Assembly: GCF_016458305.1 (NCBI RefSeq)
Contig: NZ_JAEMHL010000001.1
Location: forward strand, 558,001-622,000
Direction: 5' to 3'
DNA length: 64,000 nucleotides
DNA from: Geomonas anaerohicana
GTDB taxonomy: Bacteria > Desulfobacterota > Desulfuromonadia > Geobacterales > Geobacteraceae
Position 1 is the first letter of the stretch; every line of letters begins with the position of its first letter. A model generated the notes under the pieces. That model saw nothing but the letters and a program-made list of their open reading frames with translations. It had not been told where the DNA came from and did no database searches. Below are positions 7,725-15,991 of the stretch, piece by piece. A program made the translations under genes and the position numbers.

Positions 7725-8557
7725 ATGTTTATCTCGCCGCTGAAGACCTCTACCGCCGGACCGGTCATGTAGATGTTGCCGTCCTCGCTCCATTCCATTT
7801 CCAGGTCGCCGCCGGTCAAGTGGTTCAGGATCTTCTTCTCGGTCAGGCCGTTTAAAACGCAGGCCGCGGTGACCGCGCTGGAACCGGTGCCGCAGGCGAG
7901 GGTCTCACCGGCGCCGCGCTCCCAGGTGCGCTGGCGCACTTCGGTGCGCGAGATCACCTGCACGAACTCGACGTTGGTGCGGCGCGGGAACAGTTCGTGG
8001 TTCTCGATCAGCGGCCCGTACTTCGCCACCTCGAAGTTGTCGACGTCATCGACGAAGATGACGCAGTGGGGATTCCCCATCGAGGCGCAGGTAATGTTGA
8101 AGGTGGAGTGCAGGATATTGAGCGGTTCGGCGATCACCTTCTCGTCGGGACTGCCGACCATCGGGATCTCCTTCCGGGTGAGGCGGGGCGGTCCCATGTT
8201 GACCCGCACCTTCTCCACCTTGTCGGCGGCGCCGGTGAAAAGCTGGAGGGTGAGTATCCCGGCGCCGGTCTCGGCGGTGATCTCCTTCTTGGCGACGATG
8301 CCGTGGTCGTAGGCGTACTTGGCGACGCAGCGGATGCCGTTGCCGCACATCTCGCTCTCGGAGCCGTCGGAGTTGAACATGCGCATCCTGACGTCAGCCA
8401 CCTCACTGGGCATGATCAGGATAAGGCCGTCGGAACCGATACCGAAATTGCGGTCGGACACCTTGACGGCCACGGCGGCGGGGTCCTGCACGGTTGCTTC
8501 GAAACAGTTGACGTAGACGTAGTCGTTGCCGGCACCCTGCATCTTTGTGAATTTCAT
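7712..8557 (-). CDS. dapF: Diaminopimelate epimerase
   Basis: A 281-residue PLP-independent racemase that converts LL- to meso-diaminopimelate for lysine and peptidoglycan synthesis. Both catalytic cysteines are present: EMCGNGIRC near residue 75 and ETLACGTGSSA near 222. The N-terminal KMQGAGNDYVYV is also diagnostic. The C-terminus (IDQD) is encoded within a dispersed A/T-rich repeat. It lies 80 nt upstream of the HIT gene on the same strand. Confidence 0.97.
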   Translation of the reverse strand: MKFTKMQGAGNDYVYVNCFEATVQDPAAVAVKVSDRNFGIGSDGLILIMPSEVADVRMRMFNSDGSESEMCGNGIRCVAKYAYDHGIVAKKEITAETGAGILTLQLFTGAADKVEKVRVNMGPPRLTRKEIPMVGSPDEKVIAEPLNILHSTFNITCASMGNPHCVIFVDDVDNFEVAKYGPLIENHELFPRRTNVEFVQVISRTEVRQRTWERGAGETLACGTGSSAVTAACVLNGLTEKKILNHLTGGDLEMEWSEDGNIYMTGPAVEVFSGEINIDQD

Positions 8558-8634
8558 AGAGAAAGACCCCCAAGGAAAGTATCTTACCTAAATAACAAAA
8601 ACGGCCTGCCGCAACAAGCTAAAACCGGAGTTGC

Positions 8635-8664
8635 TTGACCGGAGCGTATACTTTTCAGTAGTAT
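8635..8664 (+). promoter_or_regulatory. Candidate sigma-70 promoter for the 69-aa gene
   Basis: TTGACC (8635-8640) and TAGTAT (8659-8664) with an 18-nt spacer, 27 nt before the ATG. Confidence 0.5.
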
Positions 8665-8691
8665 CATGAGAAAAAAAGGCTGGGAGGCTTA

Positions 8692-8901
8692 ATGGAAATC
8701 AAGAACAGAATCTGGATGAACGGCAACCTGGAGTGGTACGCCTACATCGACGACGCGGAAGTTTTCCTGGGGAGCCGCGAGGTTCCGACTCCGCTGGAAG
8801 AAGGGGACAAGTGGACCAACATGTACGGTGACGTCTTCCAGGTCATCGACGGCGCCATCACCCTGGTGGAGCGGGTCGAACCGCCGCAGCGCTACTGGTG
8901 A
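8692..8901 (+). CDS. Conserved-looking small protein, 69 aa, unknown function
   Basis: Begins MEIKNRIWMNGNLEWYAYI and ends PPQRYW. It is acidic, has no membrane segment or cysteine, and is rich in Trp and Tyr, which suggests a small beta-rich cytoplasmic protein. A good GGGAGG ribosome site lies 6 nt before the ATG and a promoter is visible upstream. It is monocistronic, between divergent dapF and the Rrf2 gene. No family recognised. Confidence 0.7.
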   Translation: MEIKNRIWMNGNLEWYAYIDDAEVFLGSREVPTPLEEGDKWTNMYGDVFQVIDGAITLVERVEPPQRYW

Positions 8902-8951
8902 TATGGCGCAGGTCTGCAGTGGTAAATGCGGACATGCAATTCTTTATATTC

Positions 8952-8980
8952 TTGACATGAAAAATGTGGTATTGTATCCT
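8952..8980 (+). promoter_or_regulatory. Sigma-70 promoter for the Rrf2 regulator
   Basis: Perfect TTGACA (8952-8957), 17-nt spacer, TATCCT (8975-8980). The gene may regulate itself here, as Rrf2 proteins often do; no clear operator palindrome was picked out. Confidence 0.6.
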
Positions 8981-9012
8981 CGCTTAACCATTAAACAGCG
9001 GGAGATACAGAC

Positions 9013-9471
9013 ATGAGACTTTCCACCAAGAGCCGTTACGGCTTGAGGGCTCTTTTTGACATCGCCTACAACGCCGGGTCCCAACCGGCGCAGATTCAGG
9101 ACATCTCGCGGCGCCAGGACATCTCGCCCCGTTACCTCGAGCAGATCTTCCAGGGGCTGAAAAAGCACGGCATCCTGAAGAGCAAGCGCGGACCCCAGGG
9201 GGGGTACTGCCTCGCCAAGAGCCCCGAGGACATCACGGTACGCGCCGTGATCGAGGCGACCGAGGGGGACACCCTCATCGTCGACTGCGCCGGGAGGAGA
9301 AAGGGCGAGTGTGGTTTCGATGGGAGCTGCGTGACCCAGACCGTCTGGGAGGAATCCAACTCCAGGCTAAACGAGTTCTTCGAATCGATCACCCTGAAGA
9401 CCCTGTGCGAACGGGGTGAGGCGCTGGGCATCAAGCGGGAGCAGGATCACCGCTTCATGTACTTCATCTAG
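9013..9471 (+). CDS. Rrf2/IscR-family transcriptional regulator
   Basis: A 152-residue winged-helix regulator. It starts MRLSTKSRYGLRAL, has the recognition region DISPRYLEQIFQGL near 35 and the wing SKRGPQGGY near 55. Three cysteines (DCAGRRKGECGFDGSC, near 95-110) match the cluster-binding loop of IscR-like members, so it probably senses [2Fe-2S] status or redox state. It is unusual in not being next to isc or suf genes; larE follows 97 nt downstream. Which genes it controls is not shown by the sequence. Confidence 0.88.
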   Translation: MRLSTKSRYGLRALFDIAYNAGSQPAQIQDISRRQDISPRYLEQIFQGLKKHGILKSKRGPQGGYCLAKSPEDITVRAVIEATEGDTLIVDCAGRRKGECGFDGSCVTQTVWEESNSRLNEFFESITLKTLCERGEALGIKREQDHRFMYFI

Positions 9472-9568
9472 ACGGCAGGCCGCTTTACATACCAAAACGA
9501 CTGCAGCCGCGGCGGCTCCAACGGCTGTTACGTGTGGGGTGTCCCCGGGCGCGGTCCTGCGAGGCCCC

Positions 9569-10375
9569 ATGGCATCACCCCCGCAAAAGTACACCAAACT
9601 GCAAGAGATCCTGCGCGAGATGGGGACCGTCCTGGTTGCCTTCTCGGGCGGGGTCGATTCCACCTTTCTGCTCAAGGCGGCCATCGATACCCTCGGAACC
9701 GAGAAGGTTCTCGCCGTAACCGCCACCTCACCCACCTACCCCGAAAGTGAACTGAACGAGGCGAAGCGGCTGGCCGCATCCCTTGGCGCCACGCAACTCC
9801 TGGTCGAGTCCAACGAACTGGAAATCCCCGGTTTCAGCCACAACCCAAAGGACCGCTGCTACCACTGCAAGAGCGAGCTGTTCCGGATCTGCAGCGACAA
9901 GGCGCGGGAACTCGGCTTCACCTTTGTCGCCGACGGCAGCAACACCGACGACCTCGGCGACTACCGTCCCGGGCGGGTCGCCGCCTGCGAACTGAAGGTG
10001 CGCTCGCCGCTGCTGGAGGCGGAATTGGCCAAGGCTGACATCAGGGAACTGTCGCGGGGCCTGGGCCTTCCCACCTGGGACAAGCAGGCCTATGCCTGCC
10101 TGGCCAGCCGGTTTCCTTACGGCACCGAGATCACCGAGCAGAGGCTGAACCAGGTGGAGCGTTGCGAAGAGTTTCTCAAGGGGGAAGGGTTCCGGGTGTA
10201 CCGGGTGCGCTTCCACCAGGAGAGCGCGCGCATCGAGCTCTCCGAGGCGGAACTGGGGCGGATGCTGGAGCCGGCCCTGCGGCAGCGCACCCTGGACTTC
10301 TTCCGGCAGGCCGGCTTCACATACGTGTCGCTCGACCTGCAGGGATACCGCACCGGCAGCATGAACGAGGGATGA
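9569..10375 (+). CDS. larE: ATP-dependent sulfur transferase LarE
   Basis: A 268-residue PP-loop enzyme that adenylates and thiolates the precursor of the nickel-pincer nucleotide cofactor of lactate racemase. It has the PP-loop LVAFSGGVDSTFLL near residue 22. Three cysteines sit at RCYHCKSEL (near 98) and YACLASRFPYGTEIT (near 176). In the family, a three-Cys arrangement of this kind is associated with a [4Fe-4S] cluster carrying the sulfur rather than a sacrificial cysteine. The frame is open upstream to 9416, but the ATG at 9569 (GCGAGG before it) starts where homology begins. larA, larB and larC are not in the window. Confidence 0.88.
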   Translation: MASPPQKYTKLQEILREMGTVLVAFSGGVDSTFLLKAAIDTLGTEKVLAVTATSPTYPESELNEAKRLAASLGATQLLVESNELEIPGFSHNPKDRCYHCKSELFRICSDKARELGFTFVADGSNTDDLGDYRPGRVAACELKVRSPLLEAELAKADIRELSRGLGLPTWDKQAYACLASRFPYGTEITEQRLNQVERCEEFLKGEGFRVYRVRFHQESARIELSEAELGRMLEPALRQRTLDFFRQAGFTYVSLDLQGYRTGSMNEG

Positions 10376-10379
10376 CCCC

Positions 10380-10802
10380 TCAGCCGATCTCGACGGTGAT
10401 GGTCTTGGGTATGACGATGGTGAGGACGCCGCAATCGCAGCTCGCGTTGAAGCCCGCGGCGTCGAAGTCGGGGGGGACGGCGAAGCTCCTCTGGAAGGGG
10501 CCGAAGTAGCGCTCGATGCGGTGGAAGTTCTCCTTCCGGATCTCCTCGCTGTGCTTTCGTTCCCCCTTGATGGTCAGGGTGTGGTCCTCGGCCCTGATCT
10601 CGATGTCGGAGAGGTCCAGGTCGGGCAGTTCCACCTTGATGGTGACCGCGGCGTTGCTCTCGTAGACGTCCGCCGGCGGGTGCCAGACCCCCTCCCTGAT
10701 CTCCTCGCCGATTTCGCGGGTCCAGGCCAGGTCGAGCAGCCGGTTCATCTTGTCCTGCATGCTTCTGAGTTCGCTGAGCGGGTTGTACCTGACAATCGCC
10801 AT
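10380..10802 (-). CDS. Small heat-shock protein, Hsp20/alpha-crystallin family
   Basis: A 140-residue chaperone that holds unfolding proteins. The alpha-crystallin domain runs from about residue 38 (ADVYESNAAVTIKVELPDL) to the C-terminus. It includes the GVLTIVIPK motif near the end and an I-x-V tail. The start at ATG 10802 is preferred over the in-frame ATG at 10826 because GGAGGGAG lies 4 nt before it. Converges with larE with only 4 nt between stops. Confidence 0.93.
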   Translation of the reverse strand: MAIVRYNPLSELRSMQDKMNRLLDLAWTREIGEEIREGVWHPPADVYESNAAVTIKVELPDLDLSDIEIRAEDHTLTIKGERKHSEEIRKENFHRIERYFGPFQRSFAVPPDFDAAGFNASCDCGVLTIVIPKTITVEIG

Positions 10803-10853
10803 CTTCTCCCTCCGCTGGTGCGCCACCGGGCGCGTATGGTAGGCAAAATTTAA

Positions 10854-10886
10854 GGGGAGGGAGCCGTTTCCTCAAGCCCCCTCCCC
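10854..10886 (-). terminator. GC-rich hairpin, probable terminator
   Basis: Arms GGGGAGGGGGC and GCTCCCTCCCC with an 11-nt loop, followed on the minus strand by TTAAATTTT. It lies between the 57-aa gene and the hsp20 gene, so it probably ends the former transcript. Confidence 0.55.
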
Positions 10887-10905
10887 GTTGTTTCCTTCTC
10901 CTGGT

Positions 10906-11079
10906 TTAAATCCGCTTCCCTTTGGGTACGGTGTGCTTCAATTTTTTGGAGCCGTCGTAGAGATGTTGTTTCACCAACTCCCTTTGTGCCTTCAAGTCCT
11001 TTTTCTCGTAGTCCATTGCCAGGTTGATTTCCATCCTCTGTGCCAATTCGTCGATGGTTTTTTCTTCGTCTCGTGCCAT
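10906..11079 (-). CDS. Small highly charged protein, 57 aa, unknown function
   Basis: Begins MARDEEKTIDELAQRME and ends VPKGKRI. Almost half the residues are charged, and the middle is predicted helical (coiled-coil-like AMDYEKKDLKAQRELVKQHL). It has a strong AAAGGGGAG ribosome site 6 nt before the ATG and a terminator hairpin behind it, so it is likely a real gene. No family recognised. Confidence 0.65.
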   Translation of the reverse strand: MARDEEKTIDELAQRMEINLAMDYEKKDLKAQRELVKQHLYDGSKKLKHTVPKGKRI

Positions 11080-11202
11080 GCTGGCTCCCCTTTTACCTGG
11101 TTGTTAACGCCGATGTCTAACTGCCTGAACTTGCTGGACCTCCTTTTTTGAGTTTTGAGAATCATAGCAGTTTGGATCTTTTTTGCAACAGAACATTTCG
11201 CC

Positions 11203-11231
11203 TTGAAGCATAAGGGTTTATCGGATAATAT
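11203..11231 (+). promoter_or_regulatory. Sigma-70 promoter for the DUF4177-polA operon
   Basis: TTGAAG (11203-11208), 17-nt spacer, TAATAT (11226-11231), 32 nt before the first gene. Confidence 0.6.
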
Positions 11232-11263
11232 GGCCGGGAAAATCCCAGTCGTAAGGAGTGTTT

Positions 11264-11437
11264 ATGCTGCAGTACAAGGTCGTCGAGCTAAGCCATGTTT
11301 CCGAGGACACCATCGAGGAGGCGCTCAACGAATGGACCCGGAAGGGGTGGAAGTTCGACGCCATGCAGTTCGCCATGCGTGACGCCAGCAAGCGTCCGGC
11401 CATGGCTTTTGTGGTCTTCACCAAAGAGGAGAACTAG
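11264..11437 (+). CDS. DUF4177 domain small protein
   Basis: A 57-residue protein starting MLQYKVVELSHVSEDTIEEAL and including EWTRKGWKFDAMQFAM, the pattern of DUF4177 (a small beta-alpha-beta fold with a conserved GW). A TAAGGAGTG ribosome site precedes the ATG. Its TAG stop directly abuts the GTG start of polA, so the two are cotranslated. The function is unknown. Confidence 0.8.
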   Translation: MLQYKVVELSHVSEDTIEEALNEWTRKGWKFDAMQFAMRDASKRPAMAFVVFTKEEN

Positions 11438-14116
11438 GTGACCACCGAGAGAGAAACACTGTACCTGCTGGACGGCTCTTCCTATATCTACCGTGCCTAT
11501 TTCGCCATCCGCCACCTGAGTTCCCCCAACGGTTTTCCCACCAACGCGCTCTACGGTTTCACCCAGATGCTCTTGAAGGTCATGAAGGACCGGGCACCGG
11601 CGCACGTGGCCGTGGTGTTCGACGCCGGCAAGATCACCTTCCGAAATGAGCTTTTCCCCGCCTACAAGGCGACCCGGAGCGCCATGCCCGAGGACCTGGC
11701 CCAGCAGATCGAGCCGATCAAGCAGATGGTGCGCGCTTTCAACATCCCGGCGCTGGAGCTGCCCGGCTGGGAGGCGGACGACATCATCGGGACCATCGCC
11801 AAGAAAGCGGAAGCCGCGGGTCTGGACTGCGTGGTGGTCACCGGCGACAAGGACCTGATGCAGATCGTCACCGAGCACGTGACCCTTCTGGACACCATGA
11901 AGGACAAGAGCTTCGGCATCCCGGACGTGATCGAGAAGTTCGGGGTGGAACCGGCGCGGGTGGTCGACGTGCTGGCGCTTTGGGGTGACACCTCCGACAA
12001 CATCCCCGGCGTCCCGGGCGTCGGCGAGGTGACCGCCAAAAAGCTGCTGCAGGAGTTCGGCACCCTGGACGAGCTGCTGGCGCGGGCGTCCGAGGTGAAG
12101 GGGAAGACCGGCGAGCGGCTGGTCGAGTTCGCCGACCAGGCCCGGCTGTGCCGCACCCTGGCCACCATCGACTGCGCCGTCCCCATCGAGTACAACATCG
12201 ACGACTTCGCGGTCACCCCTCCTGACAACCGCCGGCTGGCCGCGCTGTTCCGCGAGTATGGTTTCGCCACGCTCCTGAAAGATTTGACCAGTTCGCCCAC
12301 CCTGTCCTGCGACCGCTACTCGCTGGTGCTGACCGAGGCCGAACTGCGCGAACTGGTGGCGAAGCTGGAAAAGGCGCCCGCCTTCGCCATCGACCTGGAG
12401 ACCACCAGCCTGAACCCGTTCGAGGCCGCCGTGGTCGGCTACGCGGTGAGCTGCCACTCCCACGAGGCCTACTATATCCCGGTCGGGCACCGCTACCTGG
12501 GCGCTCCGGAACAGCTCTCCGAAAAGCTGGTGCTGGAGCTTTTGGGACCGCTGCTCGCCGACCCGAACCGGAAAAAGATCGGCCAGAACCTCAAGTACGA
12601 CTACCAGGTGCTGCAACTGGCGGGCGTGGAGTTCGCCGGCATCTGGTGCGACACCATGCTGGCCGCCTACCTGGTCAACCCGTCGCGCAACAGCCAGGGG
12701 CTGGACGCGCTGGCGCTGGAGTACCTGGACCACCGCATGATCTCGTACGCGGAGGTGGCCGGCACCGGCAAATGCGAACTGAACTTCTCCGAGGTGGACC
12801 TCGACCGCGCCGGCCCGTACTCCTGCGAGGATGCCGACGCCACCTTCCTGCTGCACGAGATCCTGCTCCCCAAGGTGCGCGAGCAGGGGATGGAGGAGCT
12901 TCTCTTCGACATCGAGATGCCGCTCATGGAGATCCTGGCGGACATGGAGCTGTGCGGCGTGAAGCTGGACCTTGAGCTCATGAAGGAGCTGTCGGCCGGA
13001 TTCGGTAAACAGCTCATCGAGCTGGAAGCGAAGATCCACGACCACTGTGGCGGCCCCTTCAACATCAACTCGCCCAAGCAACTGGGCGAGATGCTCTTCG
13101 AGCGCATGGGGCTCGCCGTCGGCAAGAAGACCAAGGGGAAGACCGGCTGGTCCACCAACGTTGAGGAGCTGGAACGGCTGGCCGAGCAGCACGAGGTGGC
13201 GCGCCTGCTGCTGCAGTACCGCAGCATCTCGAAGCTGAAATCCACCTACACCGATGCGCTCCCGAAGCTGGTGGACGCGAGGACCGGGCGCGTGCACACC
13301 TCCTACAACCAGGCGGTCACCAACACCGGCAGGCTCTCCTCGTCGGATCCAAACCTGCAGAACATCCCGGTGCGCGGGGCGGAGGGGCGCGACATCAGGC
13401 GCGCCTTCGTGGCCGAGCCGGAAAGCCTCATCCTGTCCGCGGACTACTCGCAGATCGAGCTGCGCGTGCTGGCGCATCTCTCCGGGGACCGGGTGCTCAG
13501 TGAGGCTTTCGCCTCGGGCGAGGACGTACACCGCCGCACAGCGGCCGAGGTATTCGGCATGTTCCCGGAACTGGTCACCCCCGAGATGCGGCGCCAGGCC
13601 AAGGTGATCAACTTCGGCGTCATCTACGGGCAGGGGGCGTTCTCGCTGGCCAAGGAGCTCGGGGTCACCGCCAAGCAGGCCAAGGCCTTCATCGACAGCT
13701 ACTTCGAGCGCCATGCCGGGGCGAGGAGCTTCCTGGATAGCTGTATCTCCGAGGCCGAGACCTGCGGCTTCGTCACCACCATCCTGGGAAGAAGGCTGCA
13801 GATCCCGGAGATCGCCAGCAAGAACGGCAACATCCGCGCCTTCGCCCAGAGAAACGCCACCAACTACCCGATCCAGGGCTCAGCGGCCGACATCATCAAG
13901 GCGGCCATGATCGAGGTCTCCCGCCGCATGCGCGAGGAGCGGGTGGCCAGCCGCCTGATCATGCAGGTGCACGACGAACTGGTGTTCGAGGTGCCGGAAA
14001 ACGAGCGGGAGCTGATGGAGGAGCTGGTGCGCAGCGAGATGGAGGGGGCGCTGCAGTTGTCGGTGCCGCTCAAGGTCGATCTCAACTTCGGTCAAAACTG
14101 GGCCGAGGCGCACTAA
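11438..14116 (+). CDS. polA: DNA polymerase I
   Basis: An 892-residue repair and replication polymerase with all three domains. The 5'-nuclease domain occupies residues 1-290 (LDGSSYIYRAYFA, GWEADDIIGT, VTGDKDLMQ, GDTSDNIPGVPGVG). The 3'-5' exonuclease is intact, with AIDLETTSL, NLKYDYQVL and YSCEDADAT motifs. The polymerase domain has SADYSQIELRVLAHL, KVINFGVIYGQG and the final QVHDELVFEV. The GTG start follows directly on the DUF4177 stop, and the AGAGGAGAA serving it lies inside that gene. Confidence 0.98.
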   Translation: MTTERETLYLLDGSSYIYRAYFAIRHLSSPNGFPTNALYGFTQMLLKVMKDRAPAHVAVVFDAGKITFRNELFPAYKATRSAMPEDLAQQIEPIKQMVRAFNIPALELPGWEADDIIGTIAKKAEAAGLDCVVVTGDKDLMQIVTEHVTLLDTMKDKSFGIPDVIEKFGVEPARVVDVLALWGDTSDNIPGVPGVGEVTAKKLLQEFGTLDELLARASEVKGKTGERLVEFADQARLCRTLATIDCAVPIEYNIDDFAVTPPDNRRLAALFREYGFATLLKDLTSSPTLSCDRYSLVLTEAELRELVAKLEKAPAFAIDLETTSLNPFEAAVVGYAVSCHSHEAYYIPVGHRYLGAPEQLSEKLVLELLGPLLADPNRKKIGQNLKYDYQVLQLAGVEFAGIWCDTMLAAYLVNPSRNSQGLDALALEYLDHRMISYAEVAGTGKCELNFSEVDLDRAGPYSCEDADATFLLHEILLPKVREQGMEELLFDIEMPLMEILADMELCGVKLDLELMKELSAGFGKQLIELEAKIHDHCGGPFNINSPKQLGEMLFERMGLAVGKKTKGKTGWSTNVEELERLAEQHEVARLLLQYRSISKLKSTYTDALPKLVDARTGRVHTSYNQAVTNTGRLSSSDPNLQNIPVRGAEGRDIRRAFVAEPESLILSADYSQIELRVLAHLSGDRVLSEAFASGEDVHRRTAAEVFGMFPELVTPEMRRQAKVINFGVIYGQGAFSLAKELGVTAKQAKAFIDSYFERHAGARSFLDSCISEAETCGFVTTILGRRLQIPEIASKNGNIRAFAQRNATNYPIQGSAADIIKAAMIEVSRRMREERVASRLIMQVHDELVFEVPENERELMEELVRSEMEGALQLSVPLKVDLNFGQNWAEAH

Positions 14117-14165
14117 GGTTTTCCGCGCCAGCGACCGAAGAGGAGCTTGGCAGGACGGAGGGGCT

Positions 14166-15155
14166 ATGGCAGAGGAGCTGGAACAATACGCGCGGTACTT
14201 CCGGGAAGGGACCCGGGTTCGCGTCGGGATTCCGCTGGAGGGAGGCGGCTGGTTCCCGGAATGGGGCTCGGTGGCCGTGCTGGACGACGACCTGCTGCTG
14301 GTCGATCTCTCCCGTGACCAACTCCCCGAGGAGGCCAGGCTCGAGACCGGGCAGACCCTGAACGTGGGGCTTCCCGAGCAGGAGCAGTCGCTCACCTGCC
14401 GCGCGGTCCTGGTGCAGGTGGACAGCGTCGAGCACCGCCTGGCGTTGCGCCTCATCGAGGAGGTCTACCCCTTCGAGCCCAGGGAGTACTACCGGCAGGA
14501 CGTCTACCTCCCCCTGGACTACCGGTTGCCCCTGTCCCAGATCGAGGCGGACGTGCGGCTGCGCTGGTTGCAACGGCGCCGGGAGATGGAGTTCGCGGCC
14601 CAGACCCCGGAACCGGGGGAACCTGAGGAGCTGGAGGACAGCCGGGAGGAGATTCGGGCCAGGCTTGAAAAGCGCAAGGACACCCCGCCGGTGGCAGCCA
14701 ACATCTCCGGCGGCGGGCTGCGCATCAACATCAACCAGAAGCTGATCGTGGGGCAGTTGATCGAGTTGAGCATCTACATTCCCAACGTCCAGCACCTGGT
14801 GGAAATAGTGGGGGAGGTGGTCGAGGTGCGGGACCTCCCTGATCAGATGCGTTTCAGCACCGCAGTGCGCTACCGCATGATCGACGAGGCCGACCGCGAC
14901 CGCCTGATCGGCTACATCTCCGCGCAGCAACTGCTGCAGCTTTCCCAGCAGACCCCGCGGGTGCTGCCGTCGCCGGAGCCGAGGATGTCGACCTTCGCCT
15001 GGCGCCTGCAGATCGCCCTGGCCTTCATCCTCCTGGTCGCCTTCATCGGCTGCCAGGTGAAGGCCATCCGCCAGGCCAAGGACCGTGGTGAAAAGTGGGA
15101 AGTACAGCGTATCTTCGACGAGGGATTCGTAGAGTTTCTCAAGAGGCAGCGGTGA
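14166..15155 (+). CDS. PilZ-domain protein with C-terminal membrane segment
   Basis: A 329-residue protein. The first ~110 residues form a YcgR-like N-terminal beta domain. The PilZ domain follows with the c-di-GMP motifs RxxxR (REYYR near residue 103) and NxSxxG (NISGGG near 180), separated by an unusually long acidic insert (about 130-175). A hydrophobic segment (IALAFILLVAFIGC) near residue 285-300 would anchor it in the inner membrane. It is probably a c-di-GMP effector. It lies 49 nt after polA and overlaps the 3' end of the convergent HDOD gene by 17 nt. Confidence 0.83.
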   Translation: MAEELEQYARYFREGTRVRVGIPLEGGGWFPEWGSVAVLDDDLLLVDLSRDQLPEEARLETGQTLNVGLPEQEQSLTCRAVLVQVDSVEHRLALRLIEEVYPFEPREYYRQDVYLPLDYRLPLSQIEADVRLRWLQRRREMEFAAQTPEPGEPEELEDSREEIRARLEKRKDTPPVAANISGGGLRININQKLIVGQLIELSIYIPNVQHLVEIVGEVVEVRDLPDQMRFSTAVRYRMIDEADRDRLIGYISAQQLLQLSQQTPRVLPSPEPRMSTFAWRLQIALAFILLVAFIGCQVKAIRQAKDRGEKWEVQRIFDEGFVEFLKRQR

Positions 15156-15990
15156 CCATCTCCATGGCGTCCTCGATCATGATCTCCAGCTCGGCGAGCA
15201 TGATCTCCTTGATCCCCATGCTTTGTGCCTCGAAGGTGGCCGCCAGCATCAGGTTCGGCTCCGGCGCCCCCCCAAGCCCCAGTTTCCGGCAGGCGTGATC
15301 CACCAGCCGCACCAGGCTCAGCAGCACGTCGCCGGTGTCGGTAAGTTCCTTGTGGTGGTCGCGCACTATGGTGCAGTACACCTCCGGCAGGTTCCATTTC
15401 TGCATCAGCTGGTATCCCGATTCCGTGTGCATCGCCGCCATGATCTCCGCGGTGAGCTCGCGCGAAATCCCTTTCCGCTCCGTGTCGGCGTTGACGATCC
15501 CCTCCAGCACCTTGAGTATTAACAGGCTGCCGATGTCGTGCAGGAGCCCGGCGATGAACCCCTCCTGCGCCAGTTGCTTGTAGCCGCTTTTCTCGCACAG
15601 CCAGCGGGTGCCGATGGCGCAGCCGATGGCGTGCTTCCAAAGAATCTGCGACTGACTCTTCAATTCCGGATGGGTGAAGCTGTTGTAGCTGTTTTGCTGG
15701 GAGGCGAGCATGGCCACGCTGGCGATCTCGCGTGCCCCCAGCCGCACCACCGCGTCCGTGATGGTGGTCACCTTGGCCAGGCCGCTGAAGAAGGCGGAGT
15801 TGGCCAGCCGGAGGATCTGGCTGGTCAGTGCCTGGTCCTTGATGATGAGCGCCACTACCTGGTCGATGGTGAAATCCTTGCCGGACAGGATCGCCTGCAG
15901 CTTCACGGCGACCGGGTGGAACACCGGGAGGTTGAGCGTTTCCGATTCCAGGTGCTCTTTGACGACGTCGACGAAGGGTTTGCTTTGCAT
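15139..15990 (-). CDS. HDOD domain signalling protein
   Basis: A 283-residue protein consisting of one HDOD domain (residues ~20-220). It has the helical pattern LTSQILRLANSAFFSG, TDAVVRLGAREIASVAM and a retained HD pair in GLLHDIGSLL near 170. HDOD proteins act in signalling, often with c-di-GMP systems, without proven hydrolase activity. It starts 1 nt after the stop of the PilB-like ATPase gene, so it probably regulates or assists that secretion/pilus motor. Confidence 0.88.
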   Translation of the reverse strand: MQSKPFVDVVKEHLESETLNLPVFHPVAVKLQAILSGKDFTIDQVVALIIKDQALTSQILRLANSAFFSGLAKVTTITDAVVRLGAREIASVAMLASQQNSYNSFTHPELKSQSQILWKHAIGCAIGTRWLCEKSGYKQLAQEGFIAGLLHDIGSLLILKVLEGIVNADTERKGISRELTAEIMAAMHTESGYQLMQKWNLPEVYCTIVRDHHKELTDTGDVLLSLVRLVDHACRKLGLGGAPEPNLMLAATFEAQSMGIKEIMLAELEIMIEDAMEMVTAAS

Positions 15991-15991
15991 G

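Noticed and set aside
11288-13714. An 808-codon open frame on the minus strand
   Set aside because: It is antisense to the well-supported polA gene. Its translation is rich in H, Q, D and V with no family motifs, the usual result of strong third-position G/C in the sense gene.
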